This document shows, in pieces, positions 21,106 through 31,780 of a stretch of DNA of 64,000 nt; position 1 is the first letter of the stretch, and every line of letters starts with the position of its first letter. Under the pieces are notes generated by a model. The model was not told the origin of the DNA and made no database searches. It saw nothing but the letters and a program-made list of their open reading frames with translations. The translations under genes were made by a program, and so were the position numbers. This stretch comes from Lysobacter luteus (GTDB lineage: Bacteria > Pseudomonadota > Gammaproteobacteria > Xanthomonadales > Xanthomonadaceae): contig NZ_OU015430.1 of assembly GCF_907164845.1 (NCBI RefSeq), forward strand, positions 372,001 to 436,000. Direction: 5' to 3'.

Positions 21106-21558
21106 TCAAACCCACACCGCATCCCAATACGGGTAATCCGCGACCCGCCGCACCAGTCCCGCCCGCACCGGATTCATCACCACGTACCGCGCGGCATCCA
21201 CCAACCGCTCCTCCGCGCGCAACGCCCGGTCGTGGTAGGCGGGGGCCCAGACGGTCGGCCCTATGCCCGGATGGGCCTGGCGAAGCAGTCGCGCGCTGCG
21301 GCCCTTCAGTCGCCCGACGCAGGTCGGCAGCGAGTCGAAGCCACCCAGTTCCACCAGCCCATGCCAGTGGTCTGGCATCAACACCCAGGCGAGGAGCCGC
21401 GAGCGCTGCCACGCCGGCGTAGCCGACATCACCCGGCAGGCCTCTGCGGCGACCGCCCAGTCGGCGAAGGTCCGGGCCCGATCAACGGTGGCAAAGGTGA
21501 TCAGGTAAACCTGGCCGGTGAGCGATTGGCGGCCGATGCGCAGGCGGGCGTGTCCCAT
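21106..21558 (-). CDS. REP-associated tyrosine transposase (RAYT, Y1 HUH family)
   Basis: 150 residues. Carries the HUH metal motif MPDHWHGL (His64, His66) and the C-terminal catalytic tyrosine block RYVVMNPVRAGLV (Tyr125), the layout of single-domain TnpA_REP proteins. RAYTs cleave and join single-stranded REP DNA and are thought to spread REPINs while being vertically inherited singletons. The gene lies between two REP doublets of the same stem variant, the classical REPIN-RAYT arrangement. The ATG at 21558 is chosen (family start MGHARLR). An in-frame GTG at 21579 lies inside a 16-base palindrome just upstream. Which REP variants this enzyme recognises is inference. Confidence 0.92.
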   Translation of the reverse strand: MGHARLRIGRQSLTGQVYLITFATVDRARTFADWAVAAEACRVMSATPAWQRSRLLAWVLMPDHWHGLVELGGFDSLPTCVGRLKGRSARLLRQAHPGIGPTVWAPAYHDRALRAEERLVDAARYVVMNPVRAGLVRRVADYPYWDAVWV

Positions 21559-21565
21559 CCGGCAA

Positions 21566-21581
21566 GCGTGGTTAACCACGC
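21566..21581. promoter_or_regulatory. 16-base perfect palindrome at the RAYT start
   Basis: GCGTGGTTAACCACGC is a perfect palindrome, eight bases upstream of the RAYT ATG. Its position would suit an operator or a translation-blocking hairpin. No function is demonstrated by the sequence. Confidence 0.4.
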
Positions 21582-21638
21582 GCCCGCCAAAAAGCGGGGA
21601 TCCCCGCGTCCCCCCATCGGTCCAACCCCCGCGCCGTT

Positions 21639-21716
21639 GTAGGAGCGGCTTCAGCCGCGATCAATTGGTCAAGCGCGGGCCGGCGGCTGTTTGATCGCGG
21701 CTGAAGCCGCTCCTAC
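21639..21716. repeat. REP doublet (REPIN-like) on the 5' side of the RAYT gene
   Basis: Two perfect 26-base inverted copies, 21639-21664 and 21691-21716, spacer 26 bases, GCGGCT-TC-AGCCGC hairpin. It lies between the RAYT start and the aceE promoter region. Confidence 0.93.
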
Positions 21717-21848
21717 AGGATGGGCCCCCATACGCCCCCGCATCCCCATTCCGCCAGCCGCGGCCAGCCCCGCCGCGACCCCCGCTGATAGAATCGAAGC
21801 AATCTCTCCACCCCCATTACGAGGCGCGGCCAAGGGGCCGCGAGGCGC

Positions 21849-24554
<2,706 letters not shown>

Positions 24555-24572
24555 GCAACGATCGCGAGTACC

Positions 24573-24604
24573 AAAGGGGCGGCCGAAATGGCCGCCCTTT
24601 TTTG
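24573..24604 (+). terminator. Rho-independent terminator after aceE
   Basis: Stem GGGCGGCC (24577-24584) with GGCCGCCC (24590-24597), GAAAT loop, A-rich before and six T after. Confidence 0.92.
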
Positions 24605-24936
24605 TGCAATTTGTCAGAGTCGACTTTGGCTGCGTCGCCTTGATGACGACACCCTCGGTACGGTCGTGCACTTGGCTCTGCGCGTGCGGGCGTCGTTGAT
24701 GAGGCGCCGAGGCTCTACGCAGAGGCGCTTGGCCTCATCGGTCTGGCTCTAACGCTCGGCCGTCAGGCTGGTTTACTTCGGCGTTCAGACGATTGGACTC
24801 ACGCGAGACCTTCCGAGCCCCAACGTCGAGGCAAAAAGCCTCACCCCTGAAGCAAAGAGCCTGACGGATGAGGCTGTTGCACCTCACCCGCCAGGCTTCA
24901 ACACTCAACGGCGACGCTTTGGGCGTCGCGGGTGAC
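24605..24936. other. Gene-free stretch with several small inverted repeats
   Basis: About 330 bases between the aceE terminator and the next gene's stop, without a convincing ORF. It holds an interrupted inverted repeat GATGAGGC (24698-24705) / GCCTCATC (24732-24739), a small hairpin GAGGC-AAAAA-GCCTC (24828-24842), repeated GCCTGACGG-like words, and a 7-base stem GCGACGC/GCGTCGC (24911-24929) that could end the minus-strand gene. Possible structured RNA or old repeat; no identity recognised. Confidence 0.4.
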
Positions 24937-25410
24937 TCATTCGGCCAAGGCGGCCTCCGGTTCGGGGGCGCGGGTGCCCTTGGCGAAGCGGGCAGACAGC
25001 TCGCGGCGGGCGCCCTTCAGCGCTTCGCCCTTGCCGGACACCTTGAGCAGGGCGTAGCCCTCCAGCGCGACGCCGATGATGTCGCTGCCCAGGGCCATCT
25101 CGGTGTCGTCGCCGCGCTCCAGCAACTGCCGCTGCTGGATCAGCCGCGGCCGAAGCGCGTCCAGCGCCACCAGGTCGGCCTGCGCCTCGGCCAGCCCCAG
25201 GTTGGGCGGCACCATCTGCGGGTTGGCCGCCAGCAACGCCAGCGTCTGCCGGCAGAAGGTCTCTGATTTGCTGCCCATCTTGTACAGGTCGCGACGCTGC
25301 GCCGGCTGCAGCGCGATCAATGGCGCGAACACACGACGCAGGGTCTCCAGCGCGCCATCAAGGTCGGCCAGGTCCTGCTCGGACAGGGTGAGGGAGAGGA
25401 GGTTTTGCAT
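24937..25410 (-). CDS. Conserved hypothetical protein, helical
   Basis: 157 residues. Starts MQNLLSLTLSEQDLADLDGA; the body is predicted mostly helical with many Ala, Leu and Gln (ETLRRVFAPLIALQPAQRRD, LAEAQADLVALDALRPRL). No signal peptide, membrane span or catalytic motif is seen. The pattern of long amphipathic helices would fit a small structural or granule-associated protein, but I do not recognise the family. The start at 25410 is preferred over an upstream codon at 25518, because AAGGACA precedes it and the extra residues look non-coding. The gap to the NERD gene upstream is 210 bases, so it probably has its own promoter. Confidence 0.65.
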   Translation of the reverse strand: MQNLLSLTLSEQDLADLDGALETLRRVFAPLIALQPAQRRDLYKMGSKSETFCRQTLALLAANPQMVPPNLGLAEAQADLVALDALRPRLIQQRQLLERGDDTEMALGSDIIGVALEGYALLKVSGKGEALKGARRELSARFAKGTRAPEPEAALAE

Positions 25411-25620
25411 TGCAGTGTCCTTACGTTCCATTTGCGAGCCCGGCAATGCCAGAACGGCTGGGCCGGGCGGTCCATGCTCCGCCGCAATTCCGTGCGGGCG
25501 GTTGCCACAAGCCGACACGTCGGCGATGGAGCGGCGCGGAGTTTCGCAGAGGTGGCGGTGTGCGCCACCGTCTTGGCTGTGCCGCGCCGAAATTGCCGCT
25601 TCCAGCGAAGCGAAGCGACG

Positions 25621-26742
25621 TCAGGAACGTGAGCCGGGCGCCTCGGGCGTACCGTTGCGATGGAACAGCTCGCTGCTCCCGCACTGAGCGCACTCGCGGT
25701 AGAACGCGCCGCGCTCGCCTCTGAGGCGGGGCGTGTGCCCCGGCGCACACGTAAAGCGGATTGCAGTGTTTGTGCCGCAGGCTGCGCACTTGAAGTAGTA
25801 GCCGTAACGTCCCGAAAGCACACTCCCTTCGCTGGAACGGCAGCTCTTGCAAGCGCACTGTGCAACGTCTGTGCCGCTGTTGGTCGCACCGTACTGAACC
25901 CCGCTTGGAATCGTCGAGCTGCCACGCGCCGTGGCAAAGCCACTCGCAAAGTCGATAGTGGGTTCGATTCGACCGTCGGGCCTCACGGAAGCGCGAAGCG
26001 GCTGGCCGGTCACATCATCTTCCCTGCCAGCGGCACGCTGTCCGCTCTCTTCTTGTGGTTGATGAAGAGCCGCCAGCTGTCGCGCGACATACTCAATCGT
26101 GTCGCCTGACACGATCTTGGCAGCGGTCTTGAGGAGCGCTATGAGTCCGTTCTCGCTGTCGATGTCCCGCCAGATCGCTTTCTTGAGCTGGTCGGCTTTG
26201 ATCACGCGCGAGGTGTCAAATCGCTTGGGCCGGTAGATCTTTGCATTAGGGCTGACCAACACAAAGGAGTGGAATGCCGGGGCTATGCGGACCCCAAGCC
26301 GTGTAGGCAGGGCGATCCCAGCCACCACGTCTCGCAGCACTTGAATGTGGCGTTCGCTCTGTTGGAGGGGCGAGGCCATGCCTTCGTACGTCTTGCGGTA
26401 GTTGTTCCAACGCAGGAACTCGCCGTCGTCGTTGATCTTCACTCCTGAGTGAAACGACTTCGTTTCCAGCGCGTATATGTCCATCCATCGATTGATCAGC
26501 AGGTGATCGATCTGTGCCACGCGGCCAGCGTGCTCGATGCGAAGGTCATGGATCACCGCCCAGTTGGGAGACGCCGCGTAGTCAAAGTCGATCAGGTATG
26601 CGGCTTCGCGTTCGGCCCGCTCGCCCGCGCGCCGCGCACGAAGCTCCTGCTCAATGCGTAGAGCGTTTGGTCCCCCCTCTCGTGCACGTGCTTCGAGTGC
26701 CTCGAGCCTACTTTTTTGATCGTCGGCCGCTTTGATCAACAT
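25621..26742 (-). CDS. NERD-domain protein with C-terminal zinc-ribbon-like cysteines
   Basis: 373 residues. An N-terminal coiled region (~1-45, rich in Arg/Glu/Ala) leads to a nuclease-related NERD domain (~45-170) with the active-site pattern QIDHLLIN (Asp79) and ALETKSF (Glu93, Lys95), as in the PD-(D/E)xK superfamily. The C-terminal ~80 residues hold paired cysteines (CACKSC, KCAACGTN, ECAQCGSS), a probable zinc-binding DNA or protein module. Likely a DNA-acting nuclease; the target is unknown. Base composition is clearly lower in GC than the neighbours, suggesting acquisition by transfer. It lies 88 bases downstream of the HNH gene on the same strand and may be cotranscribed with it. Confidence 0.8.
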   Translation of the reverse strand: MLIKAADDQKSRLEALEARAREGGPNALRIEQELRARRAGERAEREAAYLIDFDYAASPNWAVIHDLRIEHAGRVAQIDHLLINRWMDIYALETKSFHSGVKINDDGEFLRWNNYRKTYEGMASPLQQSERHIQVLRDVVAGIALPTRLGVRIAPAFHSFVLVSPNAKIYRPKRFDTSRVIKADQLKKAIWRDIDSENGLIALLKTAAKIVSGDTIEYVARQLAALHQPQEESGQRAAGREDDVTGQPLRASVRPDGRIEPTIDFASGFATARGSSTIPSGVQYGATNSGTDVAQCACKSCRSSEGSVLSGRYGYYFKCAACGTNTAIRFTCAPGHTPRLRGERGAFYRECAQCGSSELFHRNGTPEAPGSRS

Positions 26743-26830
26743 CCTTCCGCACCGTCTCCCTTGAGCTTGAGCAGGATATCGGATGACCCACGGTCATCCT
26801 TGGGCGCAATTCAAAGCGCAAACCGGCGAC

Positions 26831-27760
26831 TCACTTGGTCGCCCCAAGGAATCGTTCGAACCGGGCCTCCAACCGCTGGATCGACGGGCGACTCGCGCGG
26901 GATTTGGGCAGCACCATCTGCTCGCCGTGTAGTGCCTTGATCCCGTGCTGCAGCATCGGGCCGTCGATCTCATCCAGAAGTGCTTGCCGGACTTCAACGC
27001 GGAAGGCCGGCGTAATGCCCAGATAATTTAAGTCGAACGCGGCATGGTGAATCTTGCATAAGGCAAGGCCGTTGGAGACCTCGGGCTCACCGCCGGGCTC
27101 ACCATCAGGGATGATGTGGGCCGCATCCAGGAGCGCGCCATGTCGAAGCCTGCATAGCGCGCAGCGAGTTTCGTAGGCGGTAAGTACTCGTTCCCGGAAC
27201 GCAACCTGGTGAAGACGCCTCTTGGCGGTAGTCGTCACGTAGCGACGATGAAGCACCGCCTCATCAGCGACAGCAGGCTCCGGCTTTGCGGCCATATAGC
27301 GCGCAAGGCCAAGGTCGTCGTCCAATTGGATGTCGAACGTGAGGCTGCCTGGATTGTCGCCGCACACGAAGACGGGGAATGAGACTGCGTACCTGCCGGG
27401 CATGACCCGGTAGCAGTAGATGAGCGGTGTCCGGGTTTCCATTGCCCGCCTGACACCGACATTGTCCGGGTGGTTGGTGTTGGTTCCCCGGTAGCGATAG
27501 TGGATTACTGAGGCACCATCCCGCAGGTCGTCGTCATATGGACCGCCCGGGATCGTCGTTAACGAAAGCGGCATACCCGCGAGTAGGCCTGGCTTGAAGA
27601 TGCCCTTGGGCCCAACGATCGGGACCCGAACACCCTGAAAGTCGAAACCTTGCTCCAGAACGGAGCGGGGAAGCACCTCGCCGTGCAGTGCCTTCTGCAG
27701 CTTCAACCACTCGAATGCGGCGATTCTGACGGCCCTATCAATTTCCACGTCGCTCGACAT
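26831..27760 (-). CDS. HNH endonuclease (restriction-type, possible SRA-like N-terminal half)
   Basis: 309 residues. The C-terminal third is a clear HNH nuclease: CALCRLRHGALLDAAHIIPD (His215), SNGLALCKIHHAAFD (Asn230, Cys235, His238), with the Cys200/Cys203/Cys235 set that could bind zinc. The N-terminal half (GIFKPGLL, PYDDDLRDG, IHYRYRGTN, TPLIYCYRVMPGRY) follows a pattern I recall from HNH proteins whose N-domain reads modified DNA (SRA or McrA-like); this part is inference. The start at 27760 has GGGAGAAAG just upstream; an earlier in-frame codon at 27841 lacks this. GC is lower than the region average. It is a candidate defence gene together with the NERD gene. Confidence 0.85.
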   Translation of the reverse strand: MSSDVEIDRAVRIAAFEWLKLQKALHGEVLPRSVLEQGFDFQGVRVPIVGPKGIFKPGLLAGMPLSLTTIPGGPYDDDLRDGASVIHYRYRGTNTNHPDNVGVRRAMETRTPLIYCYRVMPGRYAVSFPVFVCGDNPGSLTFDIQLDDDLGLARYMAAKPEPAVADEAVLHRRYVTTTAKRRLHQVAFRERVLTAYETRCALCRLRHGALLDAAHIIPDGEPGGEPEVSNGLALCKIHHAAFDLNYLGITPAFRVEVRQALLDEIDGPMLQHGIKALHGEQMVLPKSRASRPSIQRLEARFERFLGATK

Positions 27761-27853
27761 GACTTTCTCCCGGCTGGCGCCAGGGTACCCGAGGAAGATT
27801 CGCAGTCGCGGATCTCGAGCCAGACCAGCGTCATCGGGCAAGGCCAGCTCGCG

Positions 27854-28558
27854 CTATTTCGTATCCCGCCGCTTCGCATACCAGAGCGACAGGTGCTGGC
27901 GCGAGGCCAGCATCCCGCGTCCGTGTCGAAGGAACCGTCCGGCCAGACGCAGGTGTTCGCGGACCCCGAAGGTCCGCAGCTTGCGGTCTGAGGTGTGGAC
28001 GGCTTCGCGCAGGATGGTGAAGGTGCCCTGCGCGGCGAGGGCGCGGCTCATGGCGACGTCTTCGCCGGCGTACCAGTGTTCGTCAAAGCCGCCGGCCCGG
28101 TCGAAGGCGTCGCGGGTGCAGAACAGAAAGCAGCCGGGGGCGATGGCGGTCCAGCGGAACATATGCATCACGCCCGCGGTGAAGACGCGCTCGTGCCAGC
28201 GCACTTTGCCGTCGAACCGCACGGCGCAGCCACCGCCCACCACGCCGCGGTCCAGGGCCGCCATGGCGGCGGCGAGCACTTCGGTATCCACAAGCGTGTC
28301 CGCGTCCAGGAACAACAGCCGATCCCCGCGCGCCACGGCGGCGCCGGCATTTCGCGTGGCCGCGATCTGCCGGTGCTCGACGCGCAACACTCGCGCGCCC
28401 CGTTCCGCGGCGATGTCGCCGGTGCGGTCGGATGAGGCGTCGTCGACCACGATCACTTCGTGTGGCAGCTCAAGCGCTGTGGTCGCCCGTGCCAGCGCGT
28501 CGAGCGTGGCACCGATCAGCGCGGCCTCGTCATGGGCGGGAATGATGATGGAGAGCAT
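27854..28558 (-). CDS. Family 2 glycosyltransferase
   Basis: 234 residues starting MLSIIIPAHDEAALIGATLD, the GT-A fold start. Shows the nucleotide-binding VVDDASSDRT, the metal-binding LFLDADTLVD (DxD) and the C-terminal GGFDEHWYAGEDVAMS acceptor-site block. It transfers a sugar from a nucleotide-sugar, substrate unknown, and lacks membrane spans, so it is probably cytoplasmic or peripheral. The N-terminal ATG at 28558 was taken instead of an upstream codon at 28624. It is not obviously part of a polysaccharide cluster. GC is back to the regional level, unlike the two genes downstream. Confidence 0.88.
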   Translation of the reverse strand: MLSIIIPAHDEAALIGATLDALARATTALELPHEVIVVDDASSDRTGDIAAERGARVLRVEHRQIAATRNAGAAVARGDRLLFLDADTLVDTEVLAAAMAALDRGVVGGGCAVRFDGKVRWHERVFTAGVMHMFRWTAIAPGCFLFCTRDAFDRAGGFDEHWYAGEDVAMSRALAAQGTFTILREAVHTSDRKLRTFGVREHLRLAGRFLRHGRGMLASRQHLSLWYAKRRDTK

Positions 28559-28680
28559 GGCCGCAGGATCGCACGTGGGGTGGTCAGCACTGCGGCAAGC
28601 TCGGGCTGATCCAAGGGCTTCCAAATGGGATCACTCACATCCCAAGCCGGCGGCGATGCCCTATAGGGCGAGTGGGTTCA

Positions 28681-29631
28681 TCACGCCGCCATCCGGTGCC
28701 CGTAATAAGGCCGCTGGCGGTCATCCAGGATCGCGTACTGCGCCGCCAGGTGCGCCGGGTCGGGGTTGAGCCACGCATCCAGGTGCTCGGGCTTGATCGG
28801 GATCACGCAGCGGTCGTGGCCGGCCGCGGCGACTTCGGGCGGCGGGTCGTCGGTGATGGCGGCGAACGACAGCAGCTCCTCGCCATCCGGGCCGGTCCAG
28901 CGTGACCACAGGCAGGCCACCAGCATGTCCTGCGGCGGGTCGGGCCGGAACTCCAGCACCACGGTCGATTCCTTCTCGCCAGGCTCCAGGGCGCGGCCTT
29001 CGGCGGCGTGCCGCGGCACGTGTTCGTGGAAGGCCGTCAGCACCGCGACGCCGTGTGTGCGGCCGAACTGTTCCTTCCAGAAGCCTTCCAGGTTGTCGCG
29101 CCGGGCGTTGTAGGTGCCGGGGTACTTGCGGTCGTAATCGGCCGGCTTGCCGCAGGGGCGGCATTGGTAGCGCATCGGCCTGACCACGCGCTGGCCGCGC
29201 TCGGCCACCATCACCGGTGCGAAGTAGCCGGGGTAGATGCGTGCGTCGTCGTCGCCGGGCGGGCGCTTGAGTTCAGCCATCCGTGCCTGTGCCTTCGCGA
29301 TCTTGCTGGTGGCGATGCGCTGGTCGTCGGCCGCCTTCTTGGTCGGTTTGGTAGCCAGCACGCGCTCTGCCTTGACCAGCCGCGCGCGCTGGGCGAACAG
29401 CTCCTGCTCCAGCCGGGTGGCCTCGGCCGCGGCGTGCGCGTGGATCAGCGGGTGCAGCCGCGAGGCGGCCGGGTCGTCCAGGAACGCGGCGTCCAGCGCC
29501 CGCGGCACCTTGGCCTTGCCGTCCTGCTGGCGCAGCCAGTACAGCTGGAAGAAGTCTTCCAGGCTGACCGAGGCGTCGTACTGGCGGACGAACTTGGCGT
29601 AGTCAGCGCGGATCCGGGCCGAGTAGCACAT
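28681..29631 (-). CDS. SRAP family protein (SOS response-associated peptidase, HMCES/YedK-like), long variant
   Basis: 316 residues. Initiator Met is followed directly by Cys2 (MCYSA), the residue that crosslinks abasic DNA in this family. NAR at 175-177, Glu203 (FHEHV) and His272 (GHDRCVIPIKPEHLDAWLNP) match the catalytic set of YedK. It should shield abasic sites in single-stranded DNA. YedK has ~222 residues; here an extra ~90-residue segment (about 45-130) rich in Ala, Arg, Glu and Lys, likely helical or coiled, lies between Cys2 and the core, and a CRPC pair sits at 157-160. The start is fixed by Cys2; an upstream ORF extension is discarded. Confidence 0.85.
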   Translation of the reverse strand: MCYSARIRADYAKFVRQYDASVSLEDFFQLYWLRQQDGKAKVPRALDAAFLDDPAASRLHPLIHAHAAAEATRLEQELFAQRARLVKAERVLATKPTKKAADDQRIATSKIAKAQARMAELKRPPGDDDARIYPGYFAPVMVAERGQRVVRPMRYQCRPCGKPADYDRKYPGTYNARRDNLEGFWKEQFGRTHGVAVLTAFHEHVPRHAAEGRALEPGEKESTVVLEFRPDPPQDMLVACLWSRWTGPDGEELLSFAAITDDPPPEVAAAGHDRCVIPIKPEHLDAWLNPDPAHLAAQYAILDDRQRPYYGHRMAA

Positions 29632-29930
29632 GGCGGCAATTCCATGGGTAGCGGAACTGGGAAGGTTAAGACGCCGAGGTATCACGGAGCGCGAATGGCA
29701 TGAGCGGGCAGGCGTGCCCGGGGGCGGGCGTCCGATCTGCCGGCCCTCGCGTTGGTCTAGGCCATCCACCTCCGAAACGGCATGGTGAATGAAGCAGCAG
29801 GTGCACTACGTCGAACCGCCGACCACGTCCTGCGAAGGGCGATGTCGCGCTGCTGCGGTTGGCGCAACATTGTTCTCCCCGGGCAGGGCAGGGATACTGC
29901 AGCCGCGACACCCGATCTCAATGGAACGTG

Positions 29931-30503
29931 ATGAACACGATACGAGCCGCTCTGACCCTCGGCATTGCGATGAGCTTCATGGCCAGCCCGGCGCAGGCCG
30001 ACGATTGGCCCAGCCAGATGTCCCGGGTGCCGGTGCTGGCATGCGATTCCCCGGAGATCCAGGGTGTCGTCCGTGACTGGCTGGCGCGCGAGCCGGGCTT
30101 CGAGATCACGATGCAGACGACGCGATGGAACACGAACTGCTCGTGGCGGTCCAAGGATGGAAGCGAGCATCTGACGGTCAAGATCGTGCCCACGCTGGAA
30201 GGCAGCAGCGACAGCGAGGCGCGGCAGAGGTTCTACGAGATCCTGGAAGGAACCGGCGCGGTGCGCTCGGCAGATGCACGGGTGGCCTATCCGATCTGGA
30301 CCCGTGACGAGAGTACCGCCAAGAGCAAGCGGCTCTCGGCCATGATCACGGTGCCCGGGTCGGAAGGGTTCAGCGCTCTTGCGGAAAGCGTGCAGGAGCC
30401 ACCATTTGCGGGTCCGCAGATGAAGGACCTGAAGGACATGGCGGTCGAGTTGAACGCGCTCATTCCGCCGAAGGCACTGCGCACGCCAGGCTCCGACCGC
30501 TGA
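29931..30503 (+). CDS. Hypothetical periplasmic protein
   Basis: 190 residues. MNTIRAALTLGIAMSFMASPAQA is a convincing signal peptide with an AQA cleavage site, so the mature protein (~167 residues) is periplasmic. The mature part has Cys at CDSPE and NTNCSW, which could form one disulphide, and a Trp-rich stretch, with no recognised family. It starts right after ATGGAACGTG. The upstream 299 bases (from 29632) hold no gene. It is followed after ~100 bases by a TSUP exporter on the same strand; a functional link is not shown. Confidence 0.65.
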   Translation: MNTIRAALTLGIAMSFMASPAQADDWPSQMSRVPVLACDSPEIQGVVRDWLAREPGFEITMQTTRWNTNCSWRSKDGSEHLTVKIVPTLEGSSDSEARQRFYEILEGTGAVRSADARVAYPIWTRDESTAKSKRLSAMITVPGSEGFSALAESVQEPPFAGPQMKDLKDMAVELNALIPPKALRTPGSDR

Positions 30504-30604
30504 GCCGGGGCCCGGCACTGCAAAGCAGGGTCGGGGTGCACTTTCGAGTACGTCGATATCGCGGCGTAGTACCGGTCGCCTAGACCGAACCGGAACCAGA
30601 CTCC

Positions 30605-31393
30605 ATGGAATTTGGCGTCGATGTCATTGTTCTGCTGATGGGGGTGGCCTTCATCGCCGGTGTGATCGATGCGATTGCCGGTGGCGGCGGGCTGCTCACC
30701 ATCCCCGCGCTGATGGCCGTCGGCGTGCCGCCGGTGCAGGCGATCGCCACCAACAAGCTGCAGAGCAGCTTCGGCACCGCCAGCGCGGTGGTCGCCTTTG
30801 CGCGCAAGGGGCGCATCGACTTCCGGCGGTTCGCGCGGCCGGCGATCGGCGCGTTCGTCGGTTCGGTGGTCGGCGCGTGGACGTTGCAGCGCATCGATCC
30901 CGCGTTCTTGGCCGGTTTGATCCCGGTGCTGCTGGTCCTGATGGTGATCTACTTCACCGTCGCGCCGAAGGCGTCCGAAGAGGACCGCCACAGCCGCTTC
31001 GGCACCGGTGCGCTGGTCGGCATCGCCACGGCAATCGGCTTCTACGACGGCTTCTTCGGCCCGGGCACCGGGTCGTTCCTGACGACCGCGCTGGTCGCAC
31101 TGTTCGGCATGGGGCTGGTCTCGGCCACGGCGCACACCAAGTTCCTCAACCTGGCCAGCAACATCGCCGCGCTGATCACGCTGGTGATCGGTGGCTACGT
31201 GTTGTGGGCGATCGGCCTGCTGATGGCGGTGGCGAGCATCGCCGGTGGCCAGGTGGGGGCACACCTGGCATTGCGCGTCGGTGGCCGGGTGATCCGGCCG
31301 CTGCTGGTGGTGATGGCGCTTGCGCTGACGGTCAAGCTGCTGGCCGACCCGGGTAACTCGCTGACGGCGTGGGTGATGGGCGCGGCCGCGTAG
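30605..31393 (+). CDS. TSUP family (TauE/SafE) anion exporter, YfcA-like
   Basis: 262 residues with about eight membrane spans and the two family repeats: IDAIAGGGGLLTIPALMAVG and ATNKLQSSFGTASA in the first half, GFYDGFFGPGTGSFL and TAHTKFLNLASNIAA in the second. Members move sulfite or sulfur-containing organic anions across the inner membrane; the substrate here is open. The closest pattern I recall is E. coli YfcA. It ends 21 bases before a convergent small gene. ATG chosen; the upstream ribosome site is weak. Confidence 0.9.
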   Translation: MEFGVDVIVLLMGVAFIAGVIDAIAGGGGLLTIPALMAVGVPPVQAIATNKLQSSFGTASAVVAFARKGRIDFRRFARPAIGAFVGSVVGAWTLQRIDPAFLAGLIPVLLVLMVIYFTVAPKASEEDRHSRFGTGALVGIATAIGFYDGFFGPGTGSFLTTALVALFGMGLVSATAHTKFLNLASNIAALITLVIGGYVLWAIGLLMAVASIAGGQVGAHLALRVGGRVIRPLLVVMALALTVKLLADPGNSLTAWVMGAAA

Positions 31394-31414
31394 CCCACCG
31401 CGCGCGGCATCGCA

Positions 31415-31660
31415 TCACGCCGGCGAGAACAGGAACGCCAGCGCCGTGGCCAGCGCCACCACCGCGCCGTTGACCAACAGGTGCGGCACCGGCGAGGTGC
31501 CCGAGCGGCGCAGGTCGCCGGCGCGGGTCGCTACACGGCCCAGCGGCACCACCGCCACCAGCCACGGCACCCACGCCAGCGGCAGGATCAGCGCGAGCAC
31601 CAGGACCATCGCCGCGATACCGACGACGTGCAGGTCCAGCGATTCCAGTAGACGGGTCAT
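31415..31660 (-). CDS. Small membrane protein with two predicted spans
   Basis: 81 residues. Two hydrophobic stretches are visible (VVGIAAMVLVLALILPLAWV and ALATALAFLF), joined by a short loop with Arg residues (GRVATRAGDLRR). No family recognised. ATG at 31660 is used since the longer ORF to 31771 is Arg-rich and non-signal-like. Divergent from the DUF885 lipoprotein gene (120 bases apart). Real on the strength of spans and codon use; function unknown. Confidence 0.55.
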   Translation of the reverse strand: MTRLLESLDLHVVGIAAMVLVLALILPLAWVPWLVAVVPLGRVATRAGDLRRSGTSPVPHLLVNGAVVALATALAFLFSPA

Positions 31661-31780
31661 GCGGGGATTCTGACCCACATCGCGTCCGCACCATGCCTTC
31701 CGGCAGGCTGCGCCCGTCCCGACCCTGCGGCATGATCGGCGTTCCCGGGGGCCTGGCTCCCGTCCGACCACGGAGTGCCC

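Noticed and set aside
24698-24739. Possible integron attC site
   Set aside because: The inverted repeat lacks the conserved core ends (RYYYAAC and GTTRRRY), and no integrase gene or cassette array is present.
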